From NCBI RefSeq assembly GCF_014203095.1, contig NZ_JACHIG010000017.1, positions 1 to 64,000 of the forward strand: DNA of 64,000 nt, read 5' to 3'. The notes under the pieces are model-generated. The model did not search any database. It saw nothing but the letters and a program-made list of their open reading frames with translations, and was not told the DNA's origin. The DNA comes from Prosthecobacter vanneervenii. GTDB taxonomy: Bacteria; Verrucomicrobiota; Verrucomicrobiia; Verrucomicrobiales; Verrucomicrobiaceae. Both the position numbers and the translations under genes were made by a program. Below, one piece after another: positions 55,780 to 64,000 of the stretch (position 1 is the stretch's first letter; every line of letters starts with the position of its first letter).

Positions 55780-57315
55780 TCACTTCTTCGAAGAGGACGA
55801 AGGCGCAAACCTGAGGCCTTCGACAAACTCGTTCGTCTTGAAAAAATCTGCGCTGGAGACCGGCTTGTCTGCGATGGTCAGGTTCTCAAAGGTCAGGTTT
55901 CGTATGCGCGCATTCTTCTGCCCCCAGAGCATCTGCGGCTCGCCCAGGACGCTGGGGGCGGCGATGGAGATGTTTTGGAAGAGAACGCCCGAGAGGTCTC
56001 CCTTTACGTGCTGGTCATCGCCATAGGGCTTGGGCACGGTCATGCAGATGAAAAACTGCTGCAGCGTGGGGCGCGGGTCTGAGATGCGGATGTTGCGGAA
56101 GATCACGCCGGGGCCTCCGGCTTCATCGTTCTCGCCACGAGCGTTGAAGACACGCCCGCCGCTCCAGTGGTGCCATTTGGCGCGGGAGTAGATCACATCG
56201 CAGTCCTCCACGATGAGCCTGCGGTCAGGGATGCTGCTGAGCACGAAGGAGGAGCCGTTTGCATCATTCCACAGCACCACACGGCGGATGCCGAGACCAT
56301 TGACATAGAGCGAGTCGTCCTGGGTGCGGATGAAGCAGTCTTCAATGAGCGTGTTGCCAAAGGGGTTGATGCCATCACCGTTTTTACGCCAGGTGAAAAT
56401 CTTGGTCCACTGCACCTTGTTTGGATGCCCCTCGGTGTAGCGGTTGATGAGCATGACGGAATGCGAGGCCGAGTCGGCGATGGTGAGCCCCTCCACGCGG
56501 GTGTCCTCGGCTCCGAAGATTTCGATGGGCTTGCGGCTGATGTTTTTCTGCCCCAGGGAAAACAGGCCCAGGGCTGTTTCATGCTTCAGCCTGGCGCCGG
56601 AGAGCGTGCCGTGGCCAAAGATGCGGATGTCTTTGCCGTCCTTCCATTCGGGATTGCAAAACGTGCCATATACCATGGCATCTCCGGGTATGTAATACCG
56701 GCGGCTGGCATGCACGGGAAAGGCCGCGCCGATGTCATGCACCCCGGGCAGAAAGTAGAGCGTGCTCCACTCTCCGTCCGCCGGTGGTTTCTCGCCGGTC
56801 TTCACGGTGCGCACACCCGGGCCGTCGGGGCGCGGCTTGTTTGCGAGCGGTGGGTTGGCAAAGATCGAAACGGTGTGCAGCGGCGGGCCTTTGTAGCCTT
56901 TGCCGGTGTCCTGTCCGTCCATCTGGCCGTCGATGTCCACTGCCACAAGGCAGGGCCTGTCGAGCTTGACGAGAGCCTTGCCCTCCTTCACCACGCATGA
57001 CGAGCTGCGTTGCGGATGCACGGCCGCGCTGCGGATCGGCCGGCCATTGGCGCGGCTGATCTCCACCTCCACGGCGGCGGAGGTTTCAAAGTTCACATAG
57101 CTGTGGGTCCAGCCCGCGAGGGTGTCGAAGTAGGCCTTTTCCGTCTTGCACTCTGTCTGCCACACAAAGGCGCTTTTCCATTCACCGCCCACAGCCCGCA
57201 CGCGCACCTGATAATGCTCAGACGCCGCAAGCCCCGGCACCGGTGGATAGACCACCAGATCATCGCCGGCATGCAGGGTGAAGAGTGGCAGGAGCAGCAG
57301 GGCGATGAATTTCAC
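55780..57315 (-). CDS. Secreted right-handed beta-helix glycoside hydrolase (GH28/GH49-like)
   Basis: 511 residues: signal peptide (M-K-F-I-A-L-L-L-L-P-L-F-T-L-H-A), a beta-sandwich-like N-terminal part (to about 150), then a parallel beta-helix. The helix core carries W-R-K-N-G-D-G-I-N-P-F-G-N and T-Q-D-D-S-L-Y-V-N-G, the aspartate cluster expected of GH28/GH49 inverting enzymes, and coils such as D-T-R-V-E-G-L-T-I-A-D. It likely hydrolyses a plant or microbial polysaccharide. The esterase gene directly upstream (22 nt) suggests joint degradation of an acylated polymer. Confidence 0.78.
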   Translation of the reverse strand: MKFIALLLLPLFTLHAGDDLVVYPPVPGLAASEHYQVRVRAVGGEWKSAFVWQTECKTEKAYFDTLAGWTHSYVNFETSAAVEVEISRANGRPIRSAAVHPQRSSSCVVKEGKALVKLDRPCLVAVDIDGQMDGQDTGKGYKGPPLHTVSIFANPPLANKPRPDGPGVRTVKTGEKPPADGEWSTLYFLPGVHDIGAAFPVHASRRYYIPGDAMVYGTFCNPEWKDGKDIRIFGHGTLSGARLKHETALGLFSLGQKNISRKPIEIFGAEDTRVEGLTIADSASHSVMLINRYTEGHPNKVQWTKIFTWRKNGDGINPFGNTLIEDCFIRTQDDSLYVNGLGIRRVVLWNDANGSSFVLSSIPDRRLIVEDCDVIYSRAKWHHWSGGRVFNARGENDEAGGPGVIFRNIRISDPRPTLQQFFICMTVPKPYGDDQHVKGDLSGVLFQNISIAAPSVLGEPQMLWGQKNARIRNLTFENLTIADKPVSSADFFKTNEFVEGLRFAPSSSSKK

Positions 57316-57336
57316 AGGTGGCTCCTCGGAGGGATG

Positions 57337-58251
57337 TTACTTCTTCGCCTTGGCTTTTTCCTCGGCCTGCGCTTTCGCTTTCTCTTCCGCCGTCATCAGA
57401 AACCCGCTGTCGGCCAGCCAGTCGGTCATGCGGGTGGTCCAGGTTTTGATGGAGGCGAGCTTGGAGCGGGTGCCCATGCCGAAGCCGTGGCCGCCTTTGG
57501 CGTAGAGGTGGACTTCGACGGGGAGCTTGGCGGCTTCATATTGGGCGAGCTGGTCGAGGATGGGCTTCACGTGGCTGGTGTCGTCATTGGCCACGAGGAA
57601 GAAGGCGGGCGGGGAGTCGGCGGGGATGGGGCCGGCGGGCACGCCGAGGGGACCGGGGTAGATGGAGATCTGGAAGTCGGCACGGCTGCTGGCGCGGTCG
57701 ATGGGATCGGCGGCGGCGGGATCGCCTGCGGTGGGGCTGTAAACGACCATGGCCACGACTTCGCCACCGGCGGAGAAGCCGAGGATGCCGATGCGCTTGA
57801 GGTCGAGGCTCCACTCGGCGGCGCGGGTGCGGATCACGCGCATGGCGCGCTGGCCGTCCTGACGCGGGTGGATGTCGAGATTGTAGGGGCTGCCCTGCTC
57901 GCGCGGGAGGCGGTGCTTGAGGATGAAGCAGGTGATGCCGAGCTCATTGAGGATCTTGGCGGGCTCGATGCCTTCGCCGCCAAAGCCGAGCTGACGATGC
58001 CCGCCGCCAGGGACGATGAGGATGGCGGCTCCGTTGGCCTTGTCTTTCGGTGCGGGGAAGACGGTGATGGAGGGATTGTTCACATGCGTGACGGAGGTGC
58101 CCTTCACGATCTCGGGCTCGTCCTTGAGCTGCTCAAAGCCGGGCGCGCCTTTTTCCCACAGGTGGATGACCTGCGGCTGCGGCTCCTCGGCACGGAGGGC
58201 GGTGCCGGGGAGCGCGAGGGAGAGGAGGAAGAGAAAGGCGAGGGGCTTCAT
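57337..58251 (-). CDS. Secreted alpha/beta-hydrolase esterase (BD-FAE/acetylxylan esterase-like)
   Basis: 304 residues from ATG 58251, where a signal peptide begins (M-K-P-L-A-F-L-F-L-L-S-L-A-L-P-G); the frame extends 30 codons upstream without leader features. Oxyanion motif P-G-G-G-H-R, nucleophile elbow G-F-S-A-G-G-E, acid in N-D-D-T-S, and His in G-G-H-G-F-G-M-G. The C-terminus is a Lys/Ala/Glu helix. Typical for esterases that remove acetyl or feruloyl groups from polysaccharides. Same operon as the beta-helix hydrolase. Confidence 0.87.
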   Translation of the reverse strand: MKPLAFLFLLSLALPGTALRAEEPQPQVIHLWEKGAPGFEQLKDEPEIVKGTSVTHVNNPSITVFPAPKDKANGAAILIVPGGGHRQLGFGGEGIEPAKILNELGITCFILKHRLPREQGSPYNLDIHPRQDGQRAMRVIRTRAAEWSLDLKRIGILGFSAGGEVVAMVVYSPTAGDPAAADPIDRASSRADFQISIYPGPLGVPAGPIPADSPPAFFLVANDDTSHVKPILDQLAQYEAAKLPVEVHLYAKGGHGFGMGTRSKLASIKTWTTRMTDWLADSGFLMTAEEKAKAQAEEKAKAKK

Positions 58252-58436
58252 GGTGTGTGGTGGCTGGGAGTGGTTGTTTTTGAAAAGATGACTGTGCAGT
58301 GGTCCCGGATTGTACAGAGATGTCATGCCCATACATTTCATTTTTTCTTTGATGAAATTTGCGTGTTTGACGCCTTGTCCGAATTCTGAAAGTATCGCGA
58401 CACTGGACTCACGCGTGTGCCTTAATCCCTGAGATC

Positions 58437-58979
58437 ATGAGCAACTCAAGCATCGCCGCCTATCCCGTCGCTGGTGGACAAAGGTGTCTGGAGTTCATTC
58501 GCTCCCGTTATCCGCAATGGGAGGTGGTGCTCAATGTGGAGAAATTTGTGCCTGATGTGAATGCCTTCGTTGTGGAAGGTCTGGCGGCCACGCTTGTGTG
58601 GGTGCGCTATCCTCTTATGGAAGACTATGAGGTGTACAAGGGCCTCGGAACCCTGCTCAAGTGCCCATGGCTGCACCTGATGTTTCAAGAGCATGTCGTG
58701 TGGGAATACAACCTGTACGATGAGCAGCAGAAGCTGATCGACCGCTTTGAGCCTTTGCCGCAGATGTGGGGGCATGACCAGCCACAGGTCGGAGATGCTG
58801 AACTGCTCGGCAGACTATGGAACATCAATCCCGCTAGCGTTCGGAACTATCTGAAGCCGTGGAACGACCGCTTGCGGAGGAGAAAGGCCTACCTGTGTCG
58901 GGATCAATTTCGGTTTGGCCAGTTTGAGCAGGGGCATGATTTCATCAAAGCTCTCACGGGGATACAGTTACCCGAGTGA
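58437..58979 (+). CDS. Hypothetical protein, 180 aa
   Basis: Cytoplasmic, rich in aromatic residues, with F-V-V-E-G-L-A-A-T-L-V-W-V-R-Y-P and F-E-P-L-P-Q-M-W-G. A basic stretch (W-N-D-R-L-R-R-R-K-A-Y) lies near the end. Not recognised. The gene is divergent from the esterase operon and converges with the H-NOX kinase gene. Confidence 0.6.
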   Translation: MSNSSIAAYPVAGGQRCLEFIRSRYPQWEVVLNVEKFVPDVNAFVVEGLAATLVWVRYPLMEDYEVYKGLGTLLKCPWLHLMFQEHVVWEYNLYDEQQKLIDRFEPLPQMWGHDQPQVGDAELLGRLWNINPASVRNYLKPWNDRLRRRKAYLCRDQFRFGQFEQGHDFIKALTGIQLPE

Positions 58980-59035
58980 ACAGCCTGAGTGTGCGGTTTT
59001 TCTCCGAAAGTGGGATCGCTGGCTGCACGGGTGGA

Positions 59036-62000
59036 TCACGGGGTGGCCAGGGCCTCGTGGGGGCGTGGGGCTGCGTGGGCGTGCACGTGGCTGAGGGCGT
59101 CCAGCAGGGGCTTGGCACGCAGGGGTTTGGAGAGGTAGTCGTCCATGCCGGCGGCGAGGCAGTGTTCGCGCTCGCCGGTCTGCACATTGGCCGTCATGGC
59201 GATGATGCGGCAGCGCGGGCGCGTCCACAGCGGGCTGGCCTCCAACTCGCGGATGGCGCGGGTGGCCTCGTAGCCGTCCATGTGGGGCATGTGGCAGTCC
59301 ATGAGGATGCCATCGTACACACCGCTGGCAAAGCGCTCCACGGCCTCTTCGCCATCGCGGGCCACCTCGGCGGGGAAGCCGTGCTTTTCCAGCATCATGG
59401 AGGCCATGCGTGCATTGACCTCATTGTCTTCCACCAGGAGGATGCGCGGGCGGATGCCGTCTGCGGGGGCTGTGGGCAGTGCGGCGCACGATGCGCCTGC
59501 GGCTGCCACGTCCTGGGCGGGGGCCTTGGGGCTTTCGATGATGGGGAGCGGCAGGCGCACCCAGAAGCGCGAGCCTTCGCCACGCCTGCTCTGCACGCCG
59601 ATGCTGCCGCCCATGAGCTCCACGAGCCGTCTGCTGATGGCGAGGCCGAGGCCGGTGCCGCCAAAGCGCCGCTTGCTGGAGCTGTCCACCTGCGTGAAGG
59701 CCTGGAAGAGACGCTGCTGCTGCTCCTCCGTCATGCCGATGCCGGTGTCTGTGACGCTGATCTCAAGGTCTGCCGCGCCGTCTGCGGTGGTGCCGAGTCG
59801 GCTCACCTGGATGCGGATGCTGCCTTCGTCGGTAAACTTGAGGCCGTTGCCCACGAGGTTCATGAGGATCTGGCGTAATCTACCAGGATCTCCCATGAAG
59901 GACTCCGGCACGTCCGGGGCGACGCGCACGAGGAGGGCGATGGAGCGGGAGGCGGCCTTGTGGTGAAGGAGGTCCACCACGCCGCTGATGACGGAGTCGA
60001 GGCGGAAGGCCTCCTGCACGAGGTCGAGCTTGCGCGCCTCGATCTTGGAGAAGTCCAGGATGTCCTCGATGATGGTCATGAGGGCGTCTCCACTGAAGCG
60101 CACGGCGTCCACCATCTCCCGCTGCCTGGGAGAGAGCGGGGTGTCGAGCAGGAGGCTGGACATGCCGATGATGCCGTTCATGGGCGTGCGGATCTCATGG
60201 CTCATGGTGGCGAGGAAGTCGCTCTTGGCCTGGTTGGCGGACTCTGCCATCTCCTTGGCCTGCAGCAGCTCCTGAGCGGAGCGCTTCAGCGCGGTGATGT
60301 CCGAGGCGATGCCCAGGGAGCCGATGATTTTCCCCTGCGGGTCAAACAAGGTGGTGACGCTGAGCCGCACCGGGTAGCGGGAGCCGTCCTTGCGCACATA
60401 GGTCCACTCGTTCTCGTCCGGCGCGCCCAGGCGGGACTTGGCCACAAAGGCTTCAAAGCCCGGCTCCACGGTGTATCCCAGCTCCTGGCTCAGCGCCTTC
60501 GCGCGCGCCTCCACCTCCTCCGGCAGATGAAAGATGGCGGGCGTGGTGCGGCCGATGATCTCCTCCGCCGTGTAGCCGAGCTGCATTTCCGCAGCCTTGT
60601 TGAAGGTGGTGATCGTGCCGTCCGGCGTGCAGGAGATGATGGTGTACGCCGCGCCGTCCACCACACCCTTCATCAGCGCATTGGAGCGTGCCAGCTGGTC
60701 CTCGGAGCTTTTGCGGACGATGAACTGGCCCATCTGATTGCCGATGCTGGAGAGCGCCTGCAGCAGCGCCTCGTCGGGGTCCACCACCTCGGAGGCAAAG
60801 AGCTCCACCACACCGAGCACCTGGCCTCCGGCGACGATGGGAAAGCCGATGCAGCCGCGCAGGCCGCAGGTGAGCGCGGTGATGGCGCGCGGGTTTTCGG
60901 TGTGCTGCGCCAGGTCGCGCGTCCACTGGATCTGGGCCTTTTGCAGCACGAGGCCGGGGGTGCCCTCGCCCGCTGCAAAGGATGCCTGCTGCTTCAGCGC
61001 CACCAGGGCGGCGATGTCCTGCTGAGGATCGTGCCACAGCTCTGCCAGGCGGAGGTTTTTTTCATCCACATCCAGCATCCAGAGAAAGCCCGCCGGCCAG
61101 CCGAGCTGCTGGCAGATCTTTTGAATGACCCTGGCGCAGACCCCGCGCGTGGAGCCTGATTCGGTGAGGATGCGGCTGGCGCCGTACTCCAGCCTGCGGC
61201 GCTTTTCATCGAGCTTGCGCTGGGTGATGTCGCTCTCGATGGCCATGAAATTGACCACGTCTCCGAGTTCATTGCGGATGGGCTGGATCTCCATCGCCGT
61301 CCAGTATCTGCGGCCGGAGCGGTGGTAGTTCAGGATCTCCGCCTTGACGGAGGTGTGTTGCTTCAGGGAGCTGCTGATGAGCCGCACGGTGGCGGGGTCT
61401 GTGCCGGGGCCCTGGAGAAAGGAGCCGGGCTTGCGGCCGATGACCTCGGAGAGTTTCCAGCCCGTCATGCGGGTAAAGCCCTCATTCGTCCACTCGATGC
61501 GGCCCTGGGCGTCGGTGACGACGACGGCATTGTCCGTGCGTGCGGCCACGAGGGCGAGCTTGCGCGAGGTGGCCTCCTGCTCATTGAGCCGGGTGCGCTG
61601 CTCGGTGAGGCGCTTGTTCAGCCGGATGAGATCCTCCGATGCCATGCGCTGCGCCTGCAGCACCTGCAGCAGGTCCAGCGTCTGGTCATGCACGGCAAAG
61701 TCCCGCACATTGAGCCGCAGGGTCTCCACCTGGTCTGGGTCCGTGAGCCAGGGGGTGGCCAGCATGATGCCGAGGTAGGGCTCCTCCAAAAGGATGACCT
61801 GCCCGCGCAGCATGCACTGGGACTGGCGGCAGCGTAGCAGCAGCAGGCGGTCTGTCAGCGTGCGGGCCATGGCGCCGCTGAACTCTCCTGCCGGGCGCAC
61901 GGATTCAAAGAGATCCTGCACACGCGCGCCGGGCATGGCATCCAGACACACTTTGACCAGAGACGGTCCCGTCTCGACGATGCGGTCATCGGCATCCCAT

Positions 62001-62077
62001 GCAAAGTAGAAGGGAAAAGCGCGCAGAAATTCCTCGCTCGGAATCCTGCTGAGAGCGCTGGTGCCTGAGGTGCTCAT
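59036..62077 (-). CDS. Hybrid histidine kinase with HNOBA sensor partner domain, PAS, GAF and receiver
   Basis: 1013 residues, no TM helix. The N-terminal 160 residues (E-F-L-R-A-F-P-F-Y-F-A-W-D and L-L-E-E-P-Y-L-G-I-M-L) form an HNOBA domain, the partner of H-NOX sensors, followed by a coiled coil. Then PAS (G-R-I-E-W-T-N-E-G-F-T), GAF, PAS, HisKA with H627 in M-S-H-E-I-R-T-P, HATPase (G-T-G-L-G-L-A-I-S), and a receiver with D927 in G-I-L-M-D-C-H-M-P. The start overlaps the stop of the H-NOX gene (ATGA), so both are made together. It probably converts an NO signal into phosphotransfer. Confidence 0.92.
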   Translation of the reverse strand: MSTSGTSALSRIPSEEFLRAFPFYFAWDADDRIVETGPSLVKVCLDAMPGARVQDLFESVRPAGEFSGAMARTLTDRLLLLRCRQSQCMLRGQVILLEEPYLGIMLATPWLTDPDQVETLRLNVRDFAVHDQTLDLLQVLQAQRMASEDLIRLNKRLTEQRTRLNEQEATSRKLALVAARTDNAVVVTDAQGRIEWTNEGFTRMTGWKLSEVIGRKPGSFLQGPGTDPATVRLISSSLKQHTSVKAEILNYHRSGRRYWTAMEIQPIRNELGDVVNFMAIESDITQRKLDEKRRRLEYGASRILTESGSTRGVCARVIQKICQQLGWPAGFLWMLDVDEKNLRLAELWHDPQQDIAALVALKQQASFAAGEGTPGLVLQKAQIQWTRDLAQHTENPRAITALTCGLRGCIGFPIVAGGQVLGVVELFASEVVDPDEALLQALSSIGNQMGQFIVRKSSEDQLARSNALMKGVVDGAAYTIISCTPDGTITTFNKAAEMQLGYTAEEIIGRTTPAIFHLPEEVEARAKALSQELGYTVEPGFEAFVAKSRLGAPDENEWTYVRKDGSRYPVRLSVTTLFDPQGKIIGSLGIASDITALKRSAQELLQAKEMAESANQAKSDFLATMSHEIRTPMNGIIGMSSLLLDTPLSPRQREMVDAVRFSGDALMTIIEDILDFSKIEARKLDLVQEAFRLDSVISGVVDLLHHKAASRSIALLVRVAPDVPESFMGDPGRLRQILMNLVGNGLKFTDEGSIRIQVSRLGTTADGAADLEISVTDTGIGMTEEQQQRLFQAFTQVDSSSKRRFGGTGLGLAISRRLVELMGGSIGVQSRRGEGSRFWVRLPLPIIESPKAPAQDVAAAGASCAALPTAPADGIRPRILLVEDNEVNARMASMMLEKHGFPAEVARDGEEAVERFASGVYDGILMDCHMPHMDGYEATRAIRELEASPLWTRPRCRIIAMTANVQTGEREHCLAAGMDDYLSKPLRAKPLLDALSHVHAHAAPRPHEALATP

Positions 62078-62634
62078 GCGTCTGCATTCAGCGTCCAGCG
62101 GACGTCAAAGATATCGTGGTCGGCCCCTTCGGTCTTCAGGGCCACGGCGGTGGCGGTGGCCGGTGTGTGGTAGAGCTTTCCCAGCCCCTGCACCAGCCCT
62201 ACCACAAAGTCGGTGAGCCCCGGGCGGTGGGTATGGTAGTGCAGGCTCAGGGAGGTGTCTGTGACATCCAGGCACTCAAAGTGCGGCGGCTTCAGCTCGG
62301 GGTAGATCATCTGCACGCGCGTGTGGAAATTGGGCAGGTTGATGAGGAACTCCTTCAAGGAAGAGCCCGCAGAGCGCATCATGCCGCCGTAGCTGCGCAG
62401 CGCCGTCTTGAGCACCCAGTGCTCGCCAAACGAGATGAGAACCTCCCGCACGCTGACCTGCAGCACCTCGGAGGCGGCGGCCACCAGCTTGTAGGTGATC
62501 TCATCGGAGTAGCCCTGATTGCTGATGAAAACCTCCACGTCCACGCCCGCCTTGTGCTTGATCCTCTGCCACACCTCCTCTCCGTGGTGGGTGATGACGA
62601 GGTCTTCGATGGCGTTGTTGACGAGGCCGTACAT
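62074..62634 (-). CDS. H-NOX heme nitric-oxide-binding sensor
   Basis: 186 residues, the usual length. It opens M-Y-G-L-V-N-N-A-I-E-D-L-V. The proximal heme ligand is H104 in L-P-N-F-H-T-R-V. The propionate-binding motif normally Y-x-S-x-R is Y133-H-T-H-R137, with Thr in the Ser place. Such facultative-anaerobe and aquatic H-NOX proteins usually sense NO. Overlap with the HNOBA kinase gene defines the signalling pair. Confidence 0.95.
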   Translation of the reverse strand: MYGLVNNAIEDLVITHHGEEVWQRIKHKAGVDVEVFISNQGYSDEITYKLVAAASEVLQVSVREVLISFGEHWVLKTALRSYGGMMRSAGSSLKEFLINLPNFHTRVQMIYPELKPPHFECLDVTDTSLSLHYHTHRPGLTDFVVGLVQGLGKLYHTPATATAVALKTEGADHDIFDVRWTLNADA

Positions 62635-62755
62635 GGATAATGAATGCGGTAAAAGCCGTGGCTGGTGGAAAAGGCTGCGTGTACCGGCGAAACATCAGGC
62701 AGCTCCTTTTTTCCTTCACCCTCCACATTTGTGGGGGGTGGGGGGAGAATGCGGC

Positions 62756-63391
62756 ATGGCAGGCTGTGCAGCGGCGCATGACAAAGCCGCGCAGCGTGCC
62801 ATGCTGGAGGCGCAATACACCGAGACGATGCCGTACCGACAACTCACCTGGATGACCGCCTGCATGCTCATCGGGGCCTTTTGCATCGCGGGCGTGGCCC
62901 TGCATGGGCCTGAAGAGGCCGTGCCGCAGGAGCTGGATGTGGCGGCGCCCTCGCTGGAGGTGCGGAGGGATGGCAGCATCGTGGCGGAGGTGCCGCAGGT
63001 GTGCAGGCACTTTGTGGTATGGTATGGTGCCAATCCGCCGCCCAAGGAGGACATGTGGGTGGTGATGACCACAGACGCGCGGGGGGACAGGATTCTGGAC
63101 ACGCCGGAGGAGGTGATCGCGTATTTTCAAACCCTGCCGCGTGAGCGCCGCTCGGCGGGCATCTTCATCACCCAGGACTACACGCACCTGCGCCACCCGG
63201 ACCTGCTGCCACCGTGGGTGTCTGAGCACATGCTGCGGCTGATGGCTGACACGCAGTGGATGGAGGCACGCAGGCGGCAGGTGCAGGCGCTGGCAGCAGC
63301 GTGCCAGGCCGCAGGCATCCCGCTCTGGGTGAACACCGACCTCGGCGGCGGCGGCCAAGGAGGCCGCAGTGTGCGCTTTGAGCGGCTGTGA
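62756..63391 (+). CDS. Single-pass membrane hypothetical protein, 211 aa
   Basis: ATG 62756 has a GGGGGGAG stretch 8 nt upstream and is preferred over ATG 62801 and 62828. One TM helix (M-T-A-C-M-L-I-G-A-F-C-I-A-G-V-A-L) precedes an outer domain with V-V-W-Y-G-A-N-P-P-P and I-F-I-T-Q-D-Y-T-H-L. Not recognised. Divergent from the H-NOX gene (121 nt). Confidence 0.6.
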   Translation: MAGCAAAHDKAAQRAMLEAQYTETMPYRQLTWMTACMLIGAFCIAGVALHGPEEAVPQELDVAAPSLEVRRDGSIVAEVPQVCRHFVVWYGANPPPKEDMWVVMTTDARGDRILDTPEEVIAYFQTLPRERRSAGIFITQDYTHLRHPDLLPPWVSEHMLRLMADTQWMEARRRQVQALAAACQAAGIPLWVNTDLGGGGQGGRSVRFERL

Positions 63392-63513
63392 GGTGGAGTG
63401 GGGGAAGGTGGGTCAGGAGGTGCTCGATGCTCAATGAAGCAATCGTGCCTTGTCTTGGTGTTGGGCGTTCGATAGGATGGCTGGATTATCACTTTCTTTA
63501 AGCACATCATCTC

Positions 63514-64000
63514 ATGAGGCTTCGACTCTTGCTTATTCTGTCCGCGCTGCTGCTGCGCCTGACCACACCGGCTACTGCTACGGAGCAGGAGGATGACTTC
63601 ATCCTTTACCGTGGCGAGCGGTGCGCGCTGGAGACGCACTGGCTTTTCCCTGCGCCGCTGCAGGCGTACTTCGCCGATGGCAAGCACGGTGAATACCCGC
63701 TGAAAATGGTGAGCACGGCCAACTATCGCGGGCACGTGGCCACGTATGAGATCGCGGACGGACGTCTTTATTTGGCGAAGATCGAGCCGAGCGCCATGGT
63801 GCGCATGGTTGAGCTCAGTCTCCCGAATGCTTCAAAGAAGACTGGTGAGGCGGCGGTGGCCGCTGCGGTGAAGAAGGAGCAGGCGCGGCTGGATGAGACG
63901 CTGCGCCAGATCTTTCCCGGCCGCGCTGCGGCGGATGGCCGGATCTTTGCCGACTGGTACAGCGGGCAGCTGCGCATCTTTTGCACGCTGAAGAAAACGA
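63514..64000 (+). CDS. Secreted hypothetical protein, truncated by the window end
   Basis: The frame from ATG 63514 starts with a signal peptide (M-R-L-R-L-L-L-I-L-S-A-L-L-L-R-L) and stays open to the last base (162 codons seen). The part visible has G-E-Y-P-L-K-M-V and a charged helix (V-K-K-E-Q-A-R-L-D-E-T-L), then F-A-D-W-Y-S-G-Q-L. No domain recognised in this portion. Confidence 0.65.
   Translation, partial: MRLRLLLILSALLLRLTTPATATEQEDDFILYRGERCALETHWLFPAPLQAYFADGKHGEYPLKMVSTANYRGHVATYEIADGRLYLAKIEPSAMVRMVELSLPNASKKTGEAAVAAAVKKEQARLDETLRQIFPGRAAADGRIFADWYSGQLRIFCTLKKT

Overview
The window is high-GC bacterial chromosome (long GC-rich genes, few gaps). The gene families suggest a member of the Verrucomicrobiota, perhaps Prosthecobacter-like: secreted DUF1080-type and PQQ-propeller proteins, an SMP-30 lactonase, a beta-helix polysaccharide hydrolase with an esterase, a TonB/ExbB/ExbD set, a membrane pyrophosphatase and very large PAS-rich hybrid kinases. 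The assignment is by gene content only; there is no rRNA or tRNA in the window to confirm it.

Layout. 0.1-4 kb: four secreted hydrolase-type proteins on the minus strand. 4.1-18.9 kb: a multi-PAS hybrid kinase, ribulokinase, small unknown genes, a PQQ-like propeller, a thioredoxin-like protein, an SMP-30 lactonase and a Gln-rich coiled-coil membrane protein. 19.0-21.2 kb: REP-like palindromes, one of them interrupted by a complete group II intron whose boundaries can be read from an uninterrupted neighbouring copy. 21.4-26.3 kb: tonB-exbB-exbD and hppA, each with a hairpin terminator. 26.5-30.1 kb: a Fic remnant, a LysR regulator divergent from a PII-like/carbonic anhydrase fusion, and two small surface proteins.

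30.3-52.4 kb is the accessory heart. A phage-type terminase large subunit, a small unknown gene and a Gly/Pro-rich repeat protein lead into a 1939-residue protein with an (Ala-Gln)n tract, coiled coils, glycine-rich hydrophobic segments and a C-terminal HNH/SHH-type nuclease tip, followed 1 nt later by a SUKH-type immunity gene. Downstream lie at least six promoterless displaced cassettes. Each has a piece of the same or a second backbone, a different C-terminal tip (unknown, HNH-like, unknown, second SHH, zincin-like fragment, RelA/SpoT-like), and usually a small gene that looks like its immunity partner. Three 464-bp blocks and one ~0.94-kb block are repeated almost identically between the main gene and the cassettes and end exactly where the tips diverge, so they are obvious recombination substrates for tip replacement. 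No capsid, portal, tail or recognisable secretion genes are present, so how the toxin is delivered is open.

52.4-64 kb: a ParA-like ATPase with nearby palindromes, an NlpC/P60-like secreted protein, unknown genes, a beta-helix glycosidase with an alpha/beta-hydrolase esterase, and an H-NOX sensor translationally coupled to an HNOBA-containing hybrid kinase. The last gene runs off the window.
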